Assembly: GCA_030432675.1 (NCBI GenBank)
Contig: JAUIMA010000005.1
Coordinates: 1-33,733 of the forward strand
Direction: 5' to 3'
Source of the DNA: Candidatus Hydrogenedentota bacterium
Lineage (GTDB): Bacteria > Hydrogenedentota > Hydrogenedentia > Hydrogenedentales > JAEUWI01
DNA length: 33,733 bases
The notes below the pieces were generated by a model, which was not told the DNA's origin, did not search any database, and saw nothing but the letters and a program-made list of their open reading frames with translations. This document shows, one piece after another, positions 1 to 12,333 of this stretch (position 1 is the first letter of the stretch; every line of letters starts with the position of its first letter). The position numbers and the translations under genes are program-made.

Positions 1-213
1 TTGGGTGATATCCTGGTCGCGGTAAATGATGCTGCCGGATGTGGCCCCATGGAGGCCACACATATGGCGCAACAGGGTGGTCTTCCCACAGCCACTACCG
101 CCCACGATAACGAAAATTTCACCCGGTTCTACCTGGCAGGAAACATTATCCAGGATCAGCGTATCCCCATAGTGGGCAACCAGATTGTGTACAGCGACGA
201 GCGGCTCACTCAC
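1..213 (-). CDS. ABC transporter ATP-binding protein, MlaF-like (N-terminal part, truncated by window edge)
   Basis: Minus-strand reading from GTG at 213: (M)SEPLVAVHNLVAHYGDTLILDNVSCQVEPGEIFVIVGGSGCGKTTLLRHMCGLHGATSG; Walker A GGSGCGKTT; next to an MlaE-like permease. Confidence 0.8.
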   Translation of the reverse strand, partial: MSEPLVAVHNLVAHYGDTLILDNVSCQVEPGEIFVIVGGSGCGKTTLLRHMCGLHGATSGSIIYRDQDITQ

Positions 214-277
214 GGGTGCACCTCAAGCGCTGGAGAGGTAGTTGGTGGCGTTCCTGAATATCCAATCATTTCCTCTA

Positions 278-3450
<3,173 letters not shown>

Positions 3451-3679
3451 TTACACGAAATTCCCTGCCGGGAAGGGGGGCAATAGTGACATTGATGCCG
3501 GTTCGGGGGGAATAGAGCCTCTGAAAGCCGCACAGGAGCGTTGCGGAAGGTGTGGGGTCGGGAATGTCATCATGGGCGGATTTATGCGGAGCACCATAGC
3601 TCCTCCGGCTTGCAGTAGGTTGGTGCCATGCGTTACAACGTACTCAGTTGACCGAGTGCAAGTGTGGAGAAAGCAACGC

Positions 3680-4645
3680 ATGGTAGATTTGAGTTCATTG
3701 GAAAGTGCCGCCAGCTGGTCCAAAGCGCGGAAGGAAATCGCCGCCGCCGTGGATGAGATGTTGGGGGAGCGCCCTGAAAAGCGCGTTGACCTGCAGTTTA
3801 ACATTACCGACGAGGTCGACTTTCCAAACTATGTTCGCCGCCGGGTAAATTACTTCGTGGACGATTGGACGCGGGTTTCGGCCTGGATGTTTCTGCCGGA
3901 AGGGCGTGATGAGGCCCCGGCGATGCTCTGCTGCCATCAGGAGTGCCGACAGGGAAAAGACGAATGCGCCGGGCTGGAGGGCAATGGTCGGATGGCCCTG
4001 GCCCAGCATTACGCTGATCGGGGCTACGTGACGATCGCGCCCGATTGCATCACGGCCGGCGAGCGTATATCCAGTCGATCAGAAGCCTACGACTCCACCA
4101 TGTTCTACCAGGATAATCCCACCATGTCGTTGCTGGGAAAAATGCTGGTGGATCACCAACATGCCCTGGATGTGCTGGAGCAGGAAGAGCGGGTCGATGG
4201 GGCACGCATCGGCGTCGTCGGCCATGGTCTGGGAGGGGCAAACGCCCTCCTGTTGGCCGCAATGGACCGTCGGGTGCAGAGCTGCGTTTCAAGCTGTGGC
4301 TTTTCCCGATTCAGCACGGACAAAGACGCCGGTCGCTGGTCGGAAGATGGTCCCATAAATCTCTTGCCCAAATTGAAGGCGGCCCTCGATGGGGATTCGC
4401 TGTCCTTTGACTGGGAACATCTCATGGCGATGGCGGCTCCCAGCGCAATTCTGGTCATTACCGCCATGGCGGACGCAGCCGTGAGTAACCCGGAAAGTTG
4501 TGAGGACGCGGTTTCGCAGGTCGCACGACTCTACAAGTATTTCGGTGCCCCCCAGGCGATTGAGCATTTCAGCCATGACGATGGGCACCAGGTCACCTTT
4601 GAAACCTTGGATATGGCCGACGATTGGTTCGAACGTTGGCTCTAA
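3680..4645 (+). CDS. alpha/beta-hydrolase-fold protein (dienelactone hydrolase / acetyl-xylan-esterase-like) with Ser-to-Gly nucleophile elbow
   Basis: Start taken at internal Met (MVDLSSLESA) of the 3572 ORF; GHGLGG elbow, downstream D (ITAMADAAV) and H (HDDGHQ). Confidence 0.75.
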   Translation: MVDLSSLESAASWSKARKEIAAAVDEMLGERPEKRVDLQFNITDEVDFPNYVRRRVNYFVDDWTRVSAWMFLPEGRDEAPAMLCCHQECRQGKDECAGLEGNGRMALAQHYADRGYVTIAPDCITAGERISSRSEAYDSTMFYQDNPTMSLLGKMLVDHQHALDVLEQEERVDGARIGVVGHGLGGANALLLAAMDRRVQSCVSSCGFSRFSTDKDAGRWSEDGPINLLPKLKAALDGDSLSFDWEHLMAMAAPSAILVITAMADAAVSNPESCEDAVSQVARLYKYFGAPQAIEHFSHDDGHQVTFETLDMADDWFERWL

Positions 4646-4748
4646 CCCCAATTCTCTTTTGTATCGTATCGACATGCTGTAGCAATTAGTCACAAATGGC
4701 GCGGGCGTACCCTTGGGGGAGTCCCGTAGCCTGGCCTCTGGAGCGAGA

Positions 4749-5696
4749 ATGGACGAACAGGTAACGGCAAAGATTCAGCAGTTATTGGGCAGTATCGAAC
4801 AGGTCGTGTATGGTAAGCATGACGTCGTTCAGCTTTGTGTCATCGGTTTGCTCGCACGCGGGCATATCTTGATTGAAGACGTACCGGGAATCGGCAAGAC
4901 CACCATCGCCCAGAGTATCGCGCGGTCGCTGGATTGCTCCTTCAATCGGGTCCAGTTCACCAGCGATATGCTACCCTCCGATATCCTCGGTGTGTCCATT
5001 CTCGATCACAAGACCAACGACTTCGAATTTCGGCGCGGCCCCATTTTTGCCAGCATCGTCCTCGCCGACGAAATCAACCGCACCCCGCCGAAGACGCAGA
5101 GTGCCCTTATGGAAGCCATGAGCGAATTTCAGGTGTCGGTCGATGGGACAACCCACGAATTGCCCCGGCCTTTCATGGTGCTCGCGACCCAGAACCCCGT
5201 CGAACACGAGGGTACCTATATTCTGCCGGAGTCACAGTTGGACCGCTTTGCCCTGCGGGTGGAGATGGGTTATCCCCCCTCTGAAGATGAGATTCGTATA
5301 ATGCGCCGACGCGACCCGCAGAAGGCGATCCATGATATGAAACCCGTGCTCTCCGTAGAAGATGTGCTGGCCCTGCAAGATAAGGTGGGCGAGGTGAAAG
5401 TGGATGACTCCGTCGCCCACTACCTGCTTCGTATTGTACAGGGCACCCGTACCCATGAGCAGGTACAGCTGGGGGCGAGTCCCCGTGGTTCGCTGACCTA
5501 CTACGAAGTGTGCCAGGCCAAGGCCTTGGTGGAAGGTCGGGACTATGTTACGCCCGGAGATGTGAAGGATATGGCGGTGCACGTGTTGAGTCACCGTATC
5601 TTGGTGAAAAGCCGAGGTGCCGACCTCACCATTGCCACCCAGGAGCGGGCGCGTGTCATACGCGAAATCGTTGCGAATACGGATGTGCCGGTCTAA
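4749..5696 (+). CDS. MoxR-family AAA ATPase
   Basis: GIGKTTIAQSIARSL Walker A, LADEINRTPPKTQSALMEAM, ATQNPVEHEGTYILPESQLDRF; start at MDEQVTAK inside the longer ORF. Confidence 0.93.
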   Translation: MDEQVTAKIQQLLGSIEQVVYGKHDVVQLCVIGLLARGHILIEDVPGIGKTTIAQSIARSLDCSFNRVQFTSDMLPSDILGVSILDHKTNDFEFRRGPIFASIVLADEINRTPPKTQSALMEAMSEFQVSVDGTTHELPRPFMVLATQNPVEHEGTYILPESQLDRFALRVEMGYPPSEDEIRIMRRRDPQKAIHDMKPVLSVEDVLALQDKVGEVKVDDSVAHYLLRIVQGTRTHEQVQLGASPRGSLTYYEVCQAKALVEGRDYVTPGDVKDMAVHVLSHRILVKSRGADLTIATQERARVIREIVANTDVPV

Positions 5697-6769
5697 TGGG
5701 GCGTGCCGCCCGTAAAGCGCGGGGATACACACGCTTTACCCCGGTTGGTTGGGGTTACGTCGTTATTCTGATTCTATCGCTGCTCGCAGCCTGGAATACG
5801 GGCACGAACCTGCTCTACATCGTTGTCGGTGGGCTGAGCAGCTTCGTTTTCTTTTCGTTAGTCCTTGCCCGTTTCCTGCTGGGAAATATCAGCCTCCATC
5901 GGACCGCGCCCCGTGCCGTCTATCGGGATCAGCCCTTTCAGGTCCACGTGCGGGTGGAGAATCACCGAAAATGGTTTCCCGCCGTGTCGTTACGTCTGGA
6001 ACTGGACAGCGACACACAACGGACCAGTGGCTATGTAGGGTATTTGCCCGCCGGGCAGGCCGCCCGCTTAAGTGTAGAAGAATGTTTCGATAAGCGTGGG
6101 GAACATGTCCTCGCGGGCTACCGCATCGTATGTGGCTTCCCATTTGGCCTCGTCGAACGCTGTCGGGACTTCAATGACGGCTCGAAAGTGTTGGTCTATC
6201 CCCGGGTACACCTCATTCGCGCCAGTGCCTTTCAGCGCATTCCAAGTGCCGGTAAAGTCAGCAATCAATCGACGGACGATGGCGATGAGTACTTCGGGTT
6301 ACGCGAATATGTTCCGGGCGATGATATCCGGCGCATTGTCTGGCGCATCAGTGCACGGCTCGATAAGTGGATCGTGCGGGAGCTCGCCCAGTATCAAAGT
6401 CGCCTGGTAGTACTGGCGCTGGACACCACGTTCAATCCCAACGTAGAAGATTTCAACGATCGCTTTGAACAGTCCATCGAATTGACCGCTTCCATTGCAA
6501 TCATGCTGCTCCGCCGTCGCAACGAAGTGTCGATTGTTACCTCAAAAGGATTCCTGGAAGGGGGTGACGGAAAGGGGCATGAGCGGCGGGTGCTTGAACT
6601 CCTCGCCAGTGTGGAGGTGGCCGACAAAACGACGGCCATCGATCATCAAATTTCGGCCATTGACTCCGCAAATGCGGCGGTCTTTCTCATATCCCCCGAC
6701 CCCCAGGCGTGGGGAATGGCCACGGATCATGGACGGGTTCTGGACCCACGGGAGCTGGTCAATGGATAG
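5696..6769 (+). CDS. DUF58 domain-containing protein
   Basis: Start MGRAARKARGYTRF overlaps the MoxR stop (TAATG). Contains DGDEYFGLREYVPGDDIRRIVWRISARLDKWIVRE, the DUF58 signature. Confidence 0.9.
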   Translation: MGRAARKARGYTRFTPVGWGYVVILILSLLAAWNTGTNLLYIVVGGLSSFVFFSLVLARFLLGNISLHRTAPRAVYRDQPFQVHVRVENHRKWFPAVSLRLELDSDTQRTSGYVGYLPAGQAARLSVEECFDKRGEHVLAGYRIVCGFPFGLVERCRDFNDGSKVLVYPRVHLIRASAFQRIPSAGKVSNQSTDDGDEYFGLREYVPGDDIRRIVWRISARLDKWIVRELAQYQSRLVVLALDTTFNPNVEDFNDRFEQSIELTASIAIMLLRRRNEVSIVTSKGFLEGGDGKGHERRVLELLASVEVADKTTAIDHQISAIDSANAAVFLISPDPQAWGMATDHGRVLDPRELVNG

Positions 6770-9002
6770 CAATAAGTTGCCCATGTTACGGTGGTCTACC
6801 GCTGCGTTGGTCTTGTGTGGCTATTGGGCGCTTTCCGCTGTGCCGCAAATTGGTCCAATCGTATTGTTGCCGCCTATCCTGGCCCTTGCGTGCGCTCGTC
6901 CTGCGGAGTATCTCCATGCTCGTTATTCGAGTTACGGCGTGGTCACCCGTGGCGTTACCATTGCCTACCTGTGTTTCTTGCCGTTGACCGTAATTTCGTT
7001 GCAGGTGCTCAATGCCGTAACGGTTCTCGTCTGCTACATCCAACTCTACACCCTGTTGCACCAAAAAGAGGCCCGCAACTACTACCACCTGCATCTCATG
7101 TCACTTTTCCTGCTCCTGGCAGCCTGTGTGCAGTCGCCCGACCCCATCATCGGCATTATCATGGTTTTCTTCCTGATCAGCGCCGTGTGGGCGAGTCTTG
7201 CGCTGCGTATGGCCGCAGAGCAGGCGGGGGCCGATGCCCTGGCGGAGCCAGAGATCGTGGGCCTCGACAACATGGACCACCCGGAATTGCACGGTAAGAC
7301 GATTCAAGGGCGCGCCAGCATGCCTATCGCGGCAACCGGGCTTTCGGTCATCATGGTCTCTATGACCGTGCTATTTTTCGTGCTGACGCCCCGCATTGAG
7401 GCCGGTATCTTTGGCCGTAGCCAGGAAGTCATAGAGCGCACAGGCCTCTCGGAGGAAGTGGAACTTGGCTCGAATATGACCATCGAGCTAGATAATACAC
7501 CCGTTCTCATGGCGCGCTTTCCCGATGAACCCAATGGACAGGTGCCGTCGGGTGATTGGCTGTATTGGCGGGTAACCACCTTTGGGAAATATGCTGGAAA
7601 TGGGTGGAGAGAGCAGCGGGGCGAGTTGATAGACCCCGGTATCGCCCACCGCCGCTCAATCATCTCGGATCCCACCAGTTACACCCAATCCCGTGGTGGA
7701 AATGCCGAAGTCAGCCGCACGCCTCGGGCCGGAAAGCGGCTGGTTCGTCAGCTCATCTATCTGGATCAGCCCCCAAGCACCGGAATACCCGCGATGAGTC
7801 TTGTGCAGTCCGTGCGGATTTCGGAGAGTTCACGGGGTAAACGGCTGCGTTGGGGGCACGATGGCGATCTGACCGTCGTGTTGGATAAGGCCGGCTCGGT
7901 GAATCGTCTGAACTACGAGGCCTGGTCGGAGCCGGACCGCCCCTCGGCGGAGCAATTGCGCGCGGCGCCCGATTTTACATTGCCCGCAGGAGACGGCAGT
8001 GCGGCAGCCTTTCTGGAATATAGTCTCTCTCCCGAATCGGTGGCGCTTGCAAATCAAGTTATGGCCGAGGCCACGAATGCCTATGATAAAGCGGTTGCGA
8101 TTGAAGAATATCTCAGTGGACCCAATTATTTGTACTCCTTGCGCATCCCGGACATGGGGACGGGGCCAATGATTGACACCTTCATCAACCGAACAAAGCT
8201 TGGGCACTGTGAGTTGTTCGCGACGGCGATGGCCCTCATGTTGCGGAGTCAGGGGGTTCCCACGCGGGTAGTGAGTGGTTATCGCGGTGGTGAGTGGCAG
8301 TCTTCCGACGAAACGTATACGGTGCGGGCCAGTATGGCGCACTTGTGGGTAGAAGTCTGGTTTCCCGAAAATGGATGGGTGATTTTCGACCCCTCGCCCC
8401 AATCCGACAATTTTCAGTCCACACAGATGCAGCGCCTGGCCCTCTTCCTTTCCCGCGTTGGATTGAAGGCAAAGATGTTCTGGTTTCAGGAGATTGTGGG
8501 TTTCGATCGGGCAAGCCACCTGCAGCGACTTCGGGAAATGTCACTCGGCGTCGTCCGTAGTTTTACCGGCGAAGAAGCGGAGGAAGTGGCTGGGGTCGTG
8601 GCGGGGGGGAGCACCAACAGCCGGCAGACCGGCATGTCCAACCTCTTTCTCCTGATGGTGTCCGTCGGTTTGTCTATCTGGTTGCTCATCCGATTCCGGA
8701 ACCGTGCGGCTCCCAGCGAATTTGAATTGACACCCGATCAGCTGAAGGTTATCGAACTATACCTGACGCTGCGCCGACTCCTGCGGAAGCACGGCGTGGA
8801 TTGCCGCGGAAAAACGGCGGAAGAGATCGAAGCGACCCTCGCATCTCCGGTCTGGGGTGCACCCGAAGGCGCGATGAAGTTATTGGCATGCTACAACACG
8901 GTGCGGTTTGGCGGGGCGCCCCTGCCACCGGAAGAACTGGCCGAATTGAAGCGCGGGCTGCGCACGCTCAAACCCCTGGACAATCAGACGGCTAAGCCCT
9001 GA
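6762..9002 (+). CDS. Transglutaminase-like protein, TgpA/DUF3488-type membrane protein
   Basis: Multiple N-terminal TM segments, then transglutaminase core with Cys/His/Asp (KLGHCELFATAMALMLRSQGVPTRVVSGYRGG...AHLWVEVWFPENGWVIFDPSP); start overlaps the DUF58 gene end. Confidence 0.92.
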   Translation: MDSNKLPMLRWSTAALVLCGYWALSAVPQIGPIVLLPPILALACARPAEYLHARYSSYGVVTRGVTIAYLCFLPLTVISLQVLNAVTVLVCYIQLYTLLHQKEARNYYHLHLMSLFLLLAACVQSPDPIIGIIMVFFLISAVWASLALRMAAEQAGADALAEPEIVGLDNMDHPELHGKTIQGRASMPIAATGLSVIMVSMTVLFFVLTPRIEAGIFGRSQEVIERTGLSEEVELGSNMTIELDNTPVLMARFPDEPNGQVPSGDWLYWRVTTFGKYAGNGWREQRGELIDPGIAHRRSIISDPTSYTQSRGGNAEVSRTPRAGKRLVRQLIYLDQPPSTGIPAMSLVQSVRISESSRGKRLRWGHDGDLTVVLDKAGSVNRLNYEAWSEPDRPSAEQLRAAPDFTLPAGDGSAAAFLEYSLSPESVALANQVMAEATNAYDKAVAIEEYLSGPNYLYSLRIPDMGTGPMIDTFINRTKLGHCELFATAMALMLRSQGVPTRVVSGYRGGEWQSSDETYTVRASMAHLWVEVWFPENGWVIFDPSPQSDNFQSTQMQRLALFLSRVGLKAKMFWFQEIVGFDRASHLQRLREMSLGVVRSFTGEEAEEVAGVVAGGSTNSRQTGMSNLFLLMVSVGLSIWLLIRFRNRAAPSEFELTPDQLKVIELYLTLRRLLRKHGVDCRGKTAEEIEATLASPVWGAPEGAMKLLACYNTVRFGGAPLPPEELAELKRGLRTLKPLDNQTAKP

Positions 9003-9015
9003 GTTATTACGGGGA

Positions 9016-10275
9016 TTATTGATTTAGCAAAATGCCGACCTCGTTGAGGCCCCAGAGAGCGACTACCACATCGTCTTTCTCATCCTGATTCAGGTCGGCG
9101 GTATCCAAAGCCCGTGGCTTGCCATCTTTGAAAGTGTGACTCGCCCGTTGAAACTCCAGGAATGACTTGTTCTTGCTGTTGTCGGTAATCAACGTAATGA
9201 CCTGCGCCGACTCAAAACAGGCCGCGGCAATATCGGGAAATCCATCCTGATTAAAATCGCCGATAGTAATGTCGCGAATCTCGTGCTCCAGGACGTCCCG
9301 ATCGGGACCCAATAAAATCTCCTGCGACACGGGAAACGAAAAGTCGCCGGCACCATAGAAGATCATGATAGAGTCGTCCGTATACTTGTGGGAGACCACC
9401 AGATCCTCCTGTCCGTCCTGATTGATGTCCGCCCATTCCAATCGGTGGGGCAGTCTGCCTCGACTGGCGAATCGCTGCACCTCTTCAAAGCCCCCATCGC
9501 CATCACCCCGTAGCACGGCGACTTCGTTGCTGGCCATAAGTGTTACAGCCACATCCAGTATCTTGTCGTGGTTTATGTCTACGAGGGCCAGTGAGAAGGG
9601 CCCCCCGCTGAGCGGAATCGATTGGGGGGGGAGCAGCATGGCTTCAGAATCGCCATGCATTGTGATGAGCGAGTCGCTTCCCCAACCCACTGCGACGGCA
9701 TCGCGCAATCCATCCTTATTGATGTCGCCCACCTTAATGGACGTGAGACCCGGCTTGTGAAAAATAGGGGTGCCATCACCATCGACCTGACGGGCATAGG
9801 TCAACGGCTCGCCGGGAACCTCCAGGTAAATCGGCTTGTAGATGCCCTCTTCCTGTAGGTTGAGGAACAAGCTGACGTCCCGCCGACGGGTGGCGTGAAA
9901 ACTTGCTACGAGAATATCAGGCCACCGGTGCGCATCGATATTGGCAACGGCAATGGCGTAGGGACCGAAATCCGTTTTCAGGGAAGGGTGGTGCTTCTGA
10001 TACTTCAGGTCGCCCTGACCGATGAGCAGAGAGAGTTCATCGTTTGCGGGACGTTCCTCGCGCAAATCACTCAGGGTGCCCCGATCCGCGGTGATGATTT
10101 CGGGCCACTTATCCCCGTTGATATCGACCGCGATGATGGCGCTCGGGTTGGGCCCCACCCGAAACGTCTCAGGGCGCACACGGAGCCCCGCCGCGACGGG
10201 TTCACATCGGGGGAGCAACAATGCTGCGAGCCCCGCACAAAGACTGAGTCGAAGTACTTTTCCTTGCCAGCTCAC
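9016..10275 (-). CDS. FG-GAP/VCBS-repeat secreted protein (predicted beta-propeller)
   Basis: Seven D-x-N/D-x-D/x-x-x-D-type repeats (VDINGDKWPEI, NIDAHRWPDI, DINKDGLRDA, DINHDKILDV, DINQDGQEDL, DFNQDGFPDI, DLNQDEKDDV); hydrophobic N-terminus. Confidence 0.85.
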   Translation of the reverse strand: MSWQGKVLRLSLCAGLAALLLPRCEPVAAGLRVRPETFRVGPNPSAIIAVDINGDKWPEIITADRGTLSDLREERPANDELSLLIGQGDLKYQKHHPSLKTDFGPYAIAVANIDAHRWPDILVASFHATRRRDVSLFLNLQEEGIYKPIYLEVPGEPLTYARQVDGDGTPIFHKPGLTSIKVGDINKDGLRDAVAVGWGSDSLITMHGDSEAMLLPPQSIPLSGGPFSLALVDINHDKILDVAVTLMASNEVAVLRGDGDGGFEEVQRFASRGRLPHRLEWADINQDGQEDLVVSHKYTDDSIMIFYGAGDFSFPVSQEILLGPDRDVLEHEIRDITIGDFNQDGFPDIAAACFESAQVITLITDNSKNKSFLEFQRASHTFKDGKPRALDTADLNQDEKDDVVVALWGLNEVGILLNQ

Positions 10276-11261
10276 GACAGGCTCCCCAATTTTGCAGCCA
10301 GCCGCGTGGCGGCGACCAGGCTCGATGCACTGGCCTCTCCTTTGCCTGCAATGTCAAAGGCGGTTCCATGGTCCACCGACGTACGTACGATTGGAATACC
10401 CAGTGTCACGTTCACTCCTTCATCCATTGCCATCAGCTTCAGGGGGATGTGCCCCTGATCATGGTACATGGCGATGACCATCTGATACTGTCCCGCCTGC
10501 ATTTTACGAAATACCGTGTCGGGCGGAAAAGGGCCATCACAGGGGATGCCCAAGGCCTGGCAGGCTTCCACCGCAGGGCGGATTTCATCAATCTCTTCCT
10601 GGCCAAAGGCGCCTTCCTCGCCCGCATGGGGGTTCAGTCCGGCGACAGCGATTCGGGGTGACGGCAGGCCCAGCTTCTTGAGGGCTGCGTAGCCAATCTG
10701 AACCGACTCGATGATGCGCTCCTTTTTCACGGCGGCCAACGCCTCTGCAAGAGAAAGGTGGCCGGTAATATGAACAATTCGCATCGTGTCCGTGAACAGG
10801 CACATGCGGTATTCCGACGTGCCCGTCAATTCGGCGACCAGTTCGGTATGCCCAATATAGTGATAGCCCGCCTTATAAATACAGGCCTTGCTGATGGGGC
10901 AGGTAACCAGTCCATCGAGATCGCCGCGGATTGCGGCATGGGTTGCGGCCTCGATCCAGATAATGGCGGCGCGCCCTGCTTCGGGATCTTCCACGCCAAA
11001 TGCAATGGCCGGTGCCGGGTGACCCGCGTTATAGACTGGAATGCCCTCGCACAAAGCCAGGCCTTCCTTGACGGATTCCACGGCCACGAAGCGGGGTGGG
11101 TTCGCCACGACATGACGTACCGACTCCAAGGCCTTTGTGCAGCCGAAGACGAGGGGCTGACAGCAGGAGTGGGGGGAGTGCTCAGCGAAGAACTTCATAA
11201 CAAGTTCCGGGCCGATGCCATTGACATCCCCCATGGTGATGGCCAGGCGGGGAAGTTCCAT
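10272..11261 (-). CDS. pdxA: 4-hydroxythreonine-4-phosphate dehydrogenase
   Basis: MGDVNGIGPELVMK, LNPHAGEEGAFGQEEI, YHDQGHIPLKLMAMDEGVNVTLGIPIVRTSVDHGTAFDIAGKG are PdxA signatures. Confidence 0.96.
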   Translation of the reverse strand: MELPRLAITMGDVNGIGPELVMKFFAEHSPHSCCQPLVFGCTKALESVRHVVANPPRFVAVESVKEGLALCEGIPVYNAGHPAPAIAFGVEDPEAGRAAIIWIEAATHAAIRGDLDGLVTCPISKACIYKAGYHYIGHTELVAELTGTSEYRMCLFTDTMRIVHITGHLSLAEALAAVKKERIIESVQIGYAALKKLGLPSPRIAVAGLNPHAGEEGAFGQEEIDEIRPAVEACQALGIPCDGPFPPDTVFRKMQAGQYQMVIAMYHDQGHIPLKLMAMDEGVNVTLGIPIVRTSVDHGTAFDIAGKGEASASSLVAATRLAAKLGSLS

Positions 11262-11452
11262 TGCAGTGAGTTCCAGTCAGGTTGGGGCGGGCCAGAGGCC
11301 GACACGGGATGTGGTCGGCAAGAATCGGTATCATACGAAAGACTTCCGTGTCGCCGCAACGACCGGGCAGACCCATGCACGACGGTTTATGGGGATAAGA
11401 ATAGGTTTTCGAGCCCGATCGCCCCGTATTTACTAGCCAATCAGATTTTCTC

Positions 11453-11481
11453 TTGCTTTGTCCAAGGGGCAATGTTATACT
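11453..11481 (+). promoter_or_regulatory. Predicted sigma70-type promoter upstream of mazG
   Basis: TTGCTT (11453-11458), 17-nt spacer, TATACT (11476-11481). Confidence 0.6.
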
Positions 11482-11613
11482 GCATTTCTTGCTCTTGAGG
11501 AGACATTTTGGTTCCGTCGGGAGGGCGGGACCGGAGTGCAGAATTCCTTGTCGGTGTTTTTTCGATTCCAACTATCTGACGGGTGAGTTGCATCTATTTG
11601 GCGGAGAGAATGT

Positions 11614-12069
11614 ATGGAACAGGACAGTAATCGGAACGGAGAAGACAGTCTCTCCTACTCGTTGCGTGTCCAGTCTGCTGCTTCCTCAGAAGGTTTCGAT
11701 TGGTCTCACATTGACGGAGTGTTGGATAAGGTGGCGGAGGAGCTCGGAGAGATTCGGGAAGCCCTCGAGCAGGGTGATGTTGCCCACGCCCGGAAAGAGC
11801 TCGGTGATCTGCTGCTTATAGCCGTCAATCTGGCCCGATTCCTGGAGGCCGATCCCCGCGATGAATTGCGGGCGGCGACGAAACGCTTTGAAACACGGTT
11901 TGGATTGCTCAAGGATACCCTCCAGAACGAGGGCAAGAAGATCAAAAGTTGCTCGGAAGACGAGCTCGAAATGTACTGGCAACGTATCAAACCCGGTGCA
12001 GACTATATACTTAGCAAGGGGCTTGACATGGGTCCCGAAGATGGTGCAAACTCAAGCTCTGATTTTTAA
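11614..12069 (+). CDS. mazG: MazG-like nucleotide pyrophosphohydrolase
   Basis: DKVAEELGEIREALEQGDVAHARKELGDLLLIAVNLARFLEADP (EExxE and ExxD motifs). Confidence 0.88.
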   Translation: MEQDSNRNGEDSLSYSLRVQSAASSEGFDWSHIDGVLDKVAEELGEIREALEQGDVAHARKELGDLLLIAVNLARFLEADPRDELRAATKRFETRFGLLKDTLQNEGKKIKSCSEDELEMYWQRIKPGADYILSKGLDMGPEDGANSSSDF

Positions 12070-12073
12070 TAAA

Positions 12074-12092
12074 ACCCTTTATTTTAAAGGGT
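12074..12092. repeat. AT-rich hairpin between mazG and DnaA-box array
   Basis: ACCCTTT-ATTTT-AAAGGGT, perfect 7-bp stem in an AT-rich block (12062-12098). Confidence 0.6.
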
Positions 12093-12102
12093 ATTATGAG
12101 TC

Positions 12103-12155
12103 TGTGGATAACTTGTAGATAACCTGTAAGTAACCTGTGGATAACCTGTGAGAAA
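12103..12155 (+). promoter_or_regulatory. Tandem DnaA-box-like array upstream of dnaA (candidate oriC)
   Basis: Five same-strand 9-mers starting at 12103, 12114, 12125, 12136, 12147: TGTGGATAA, TGTAGATAA, TGTAAGTAA, TGTGGATAA, TGTGAGAAA, each separated by 2 nt. Confidence 0.85.
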
Positions 12156-12333
12156 CGCAGGTTGGCACGTTTGTGGGACGTATTTCAGCAGGCCGGTTAC
12201 GGGCTATCTGGCGACAAGTTATTTGGGTGTTGCGGGGCGCTGTCGCGTGGTCAGAATTTGGTGGTGATTCGTTCTTCTTGCCGTCGGAAAGAAGAAGAGC
12301 GGGCTTAATTTTTGTGGTTGGACAGGAGAAACG

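Noticed and set aside
7830-8519. 229-aa minus-strand ORF inside the transglutaminase gene
   Set aside because: Antisense shadow; the plus-strand product has a full catalytic triad motif.
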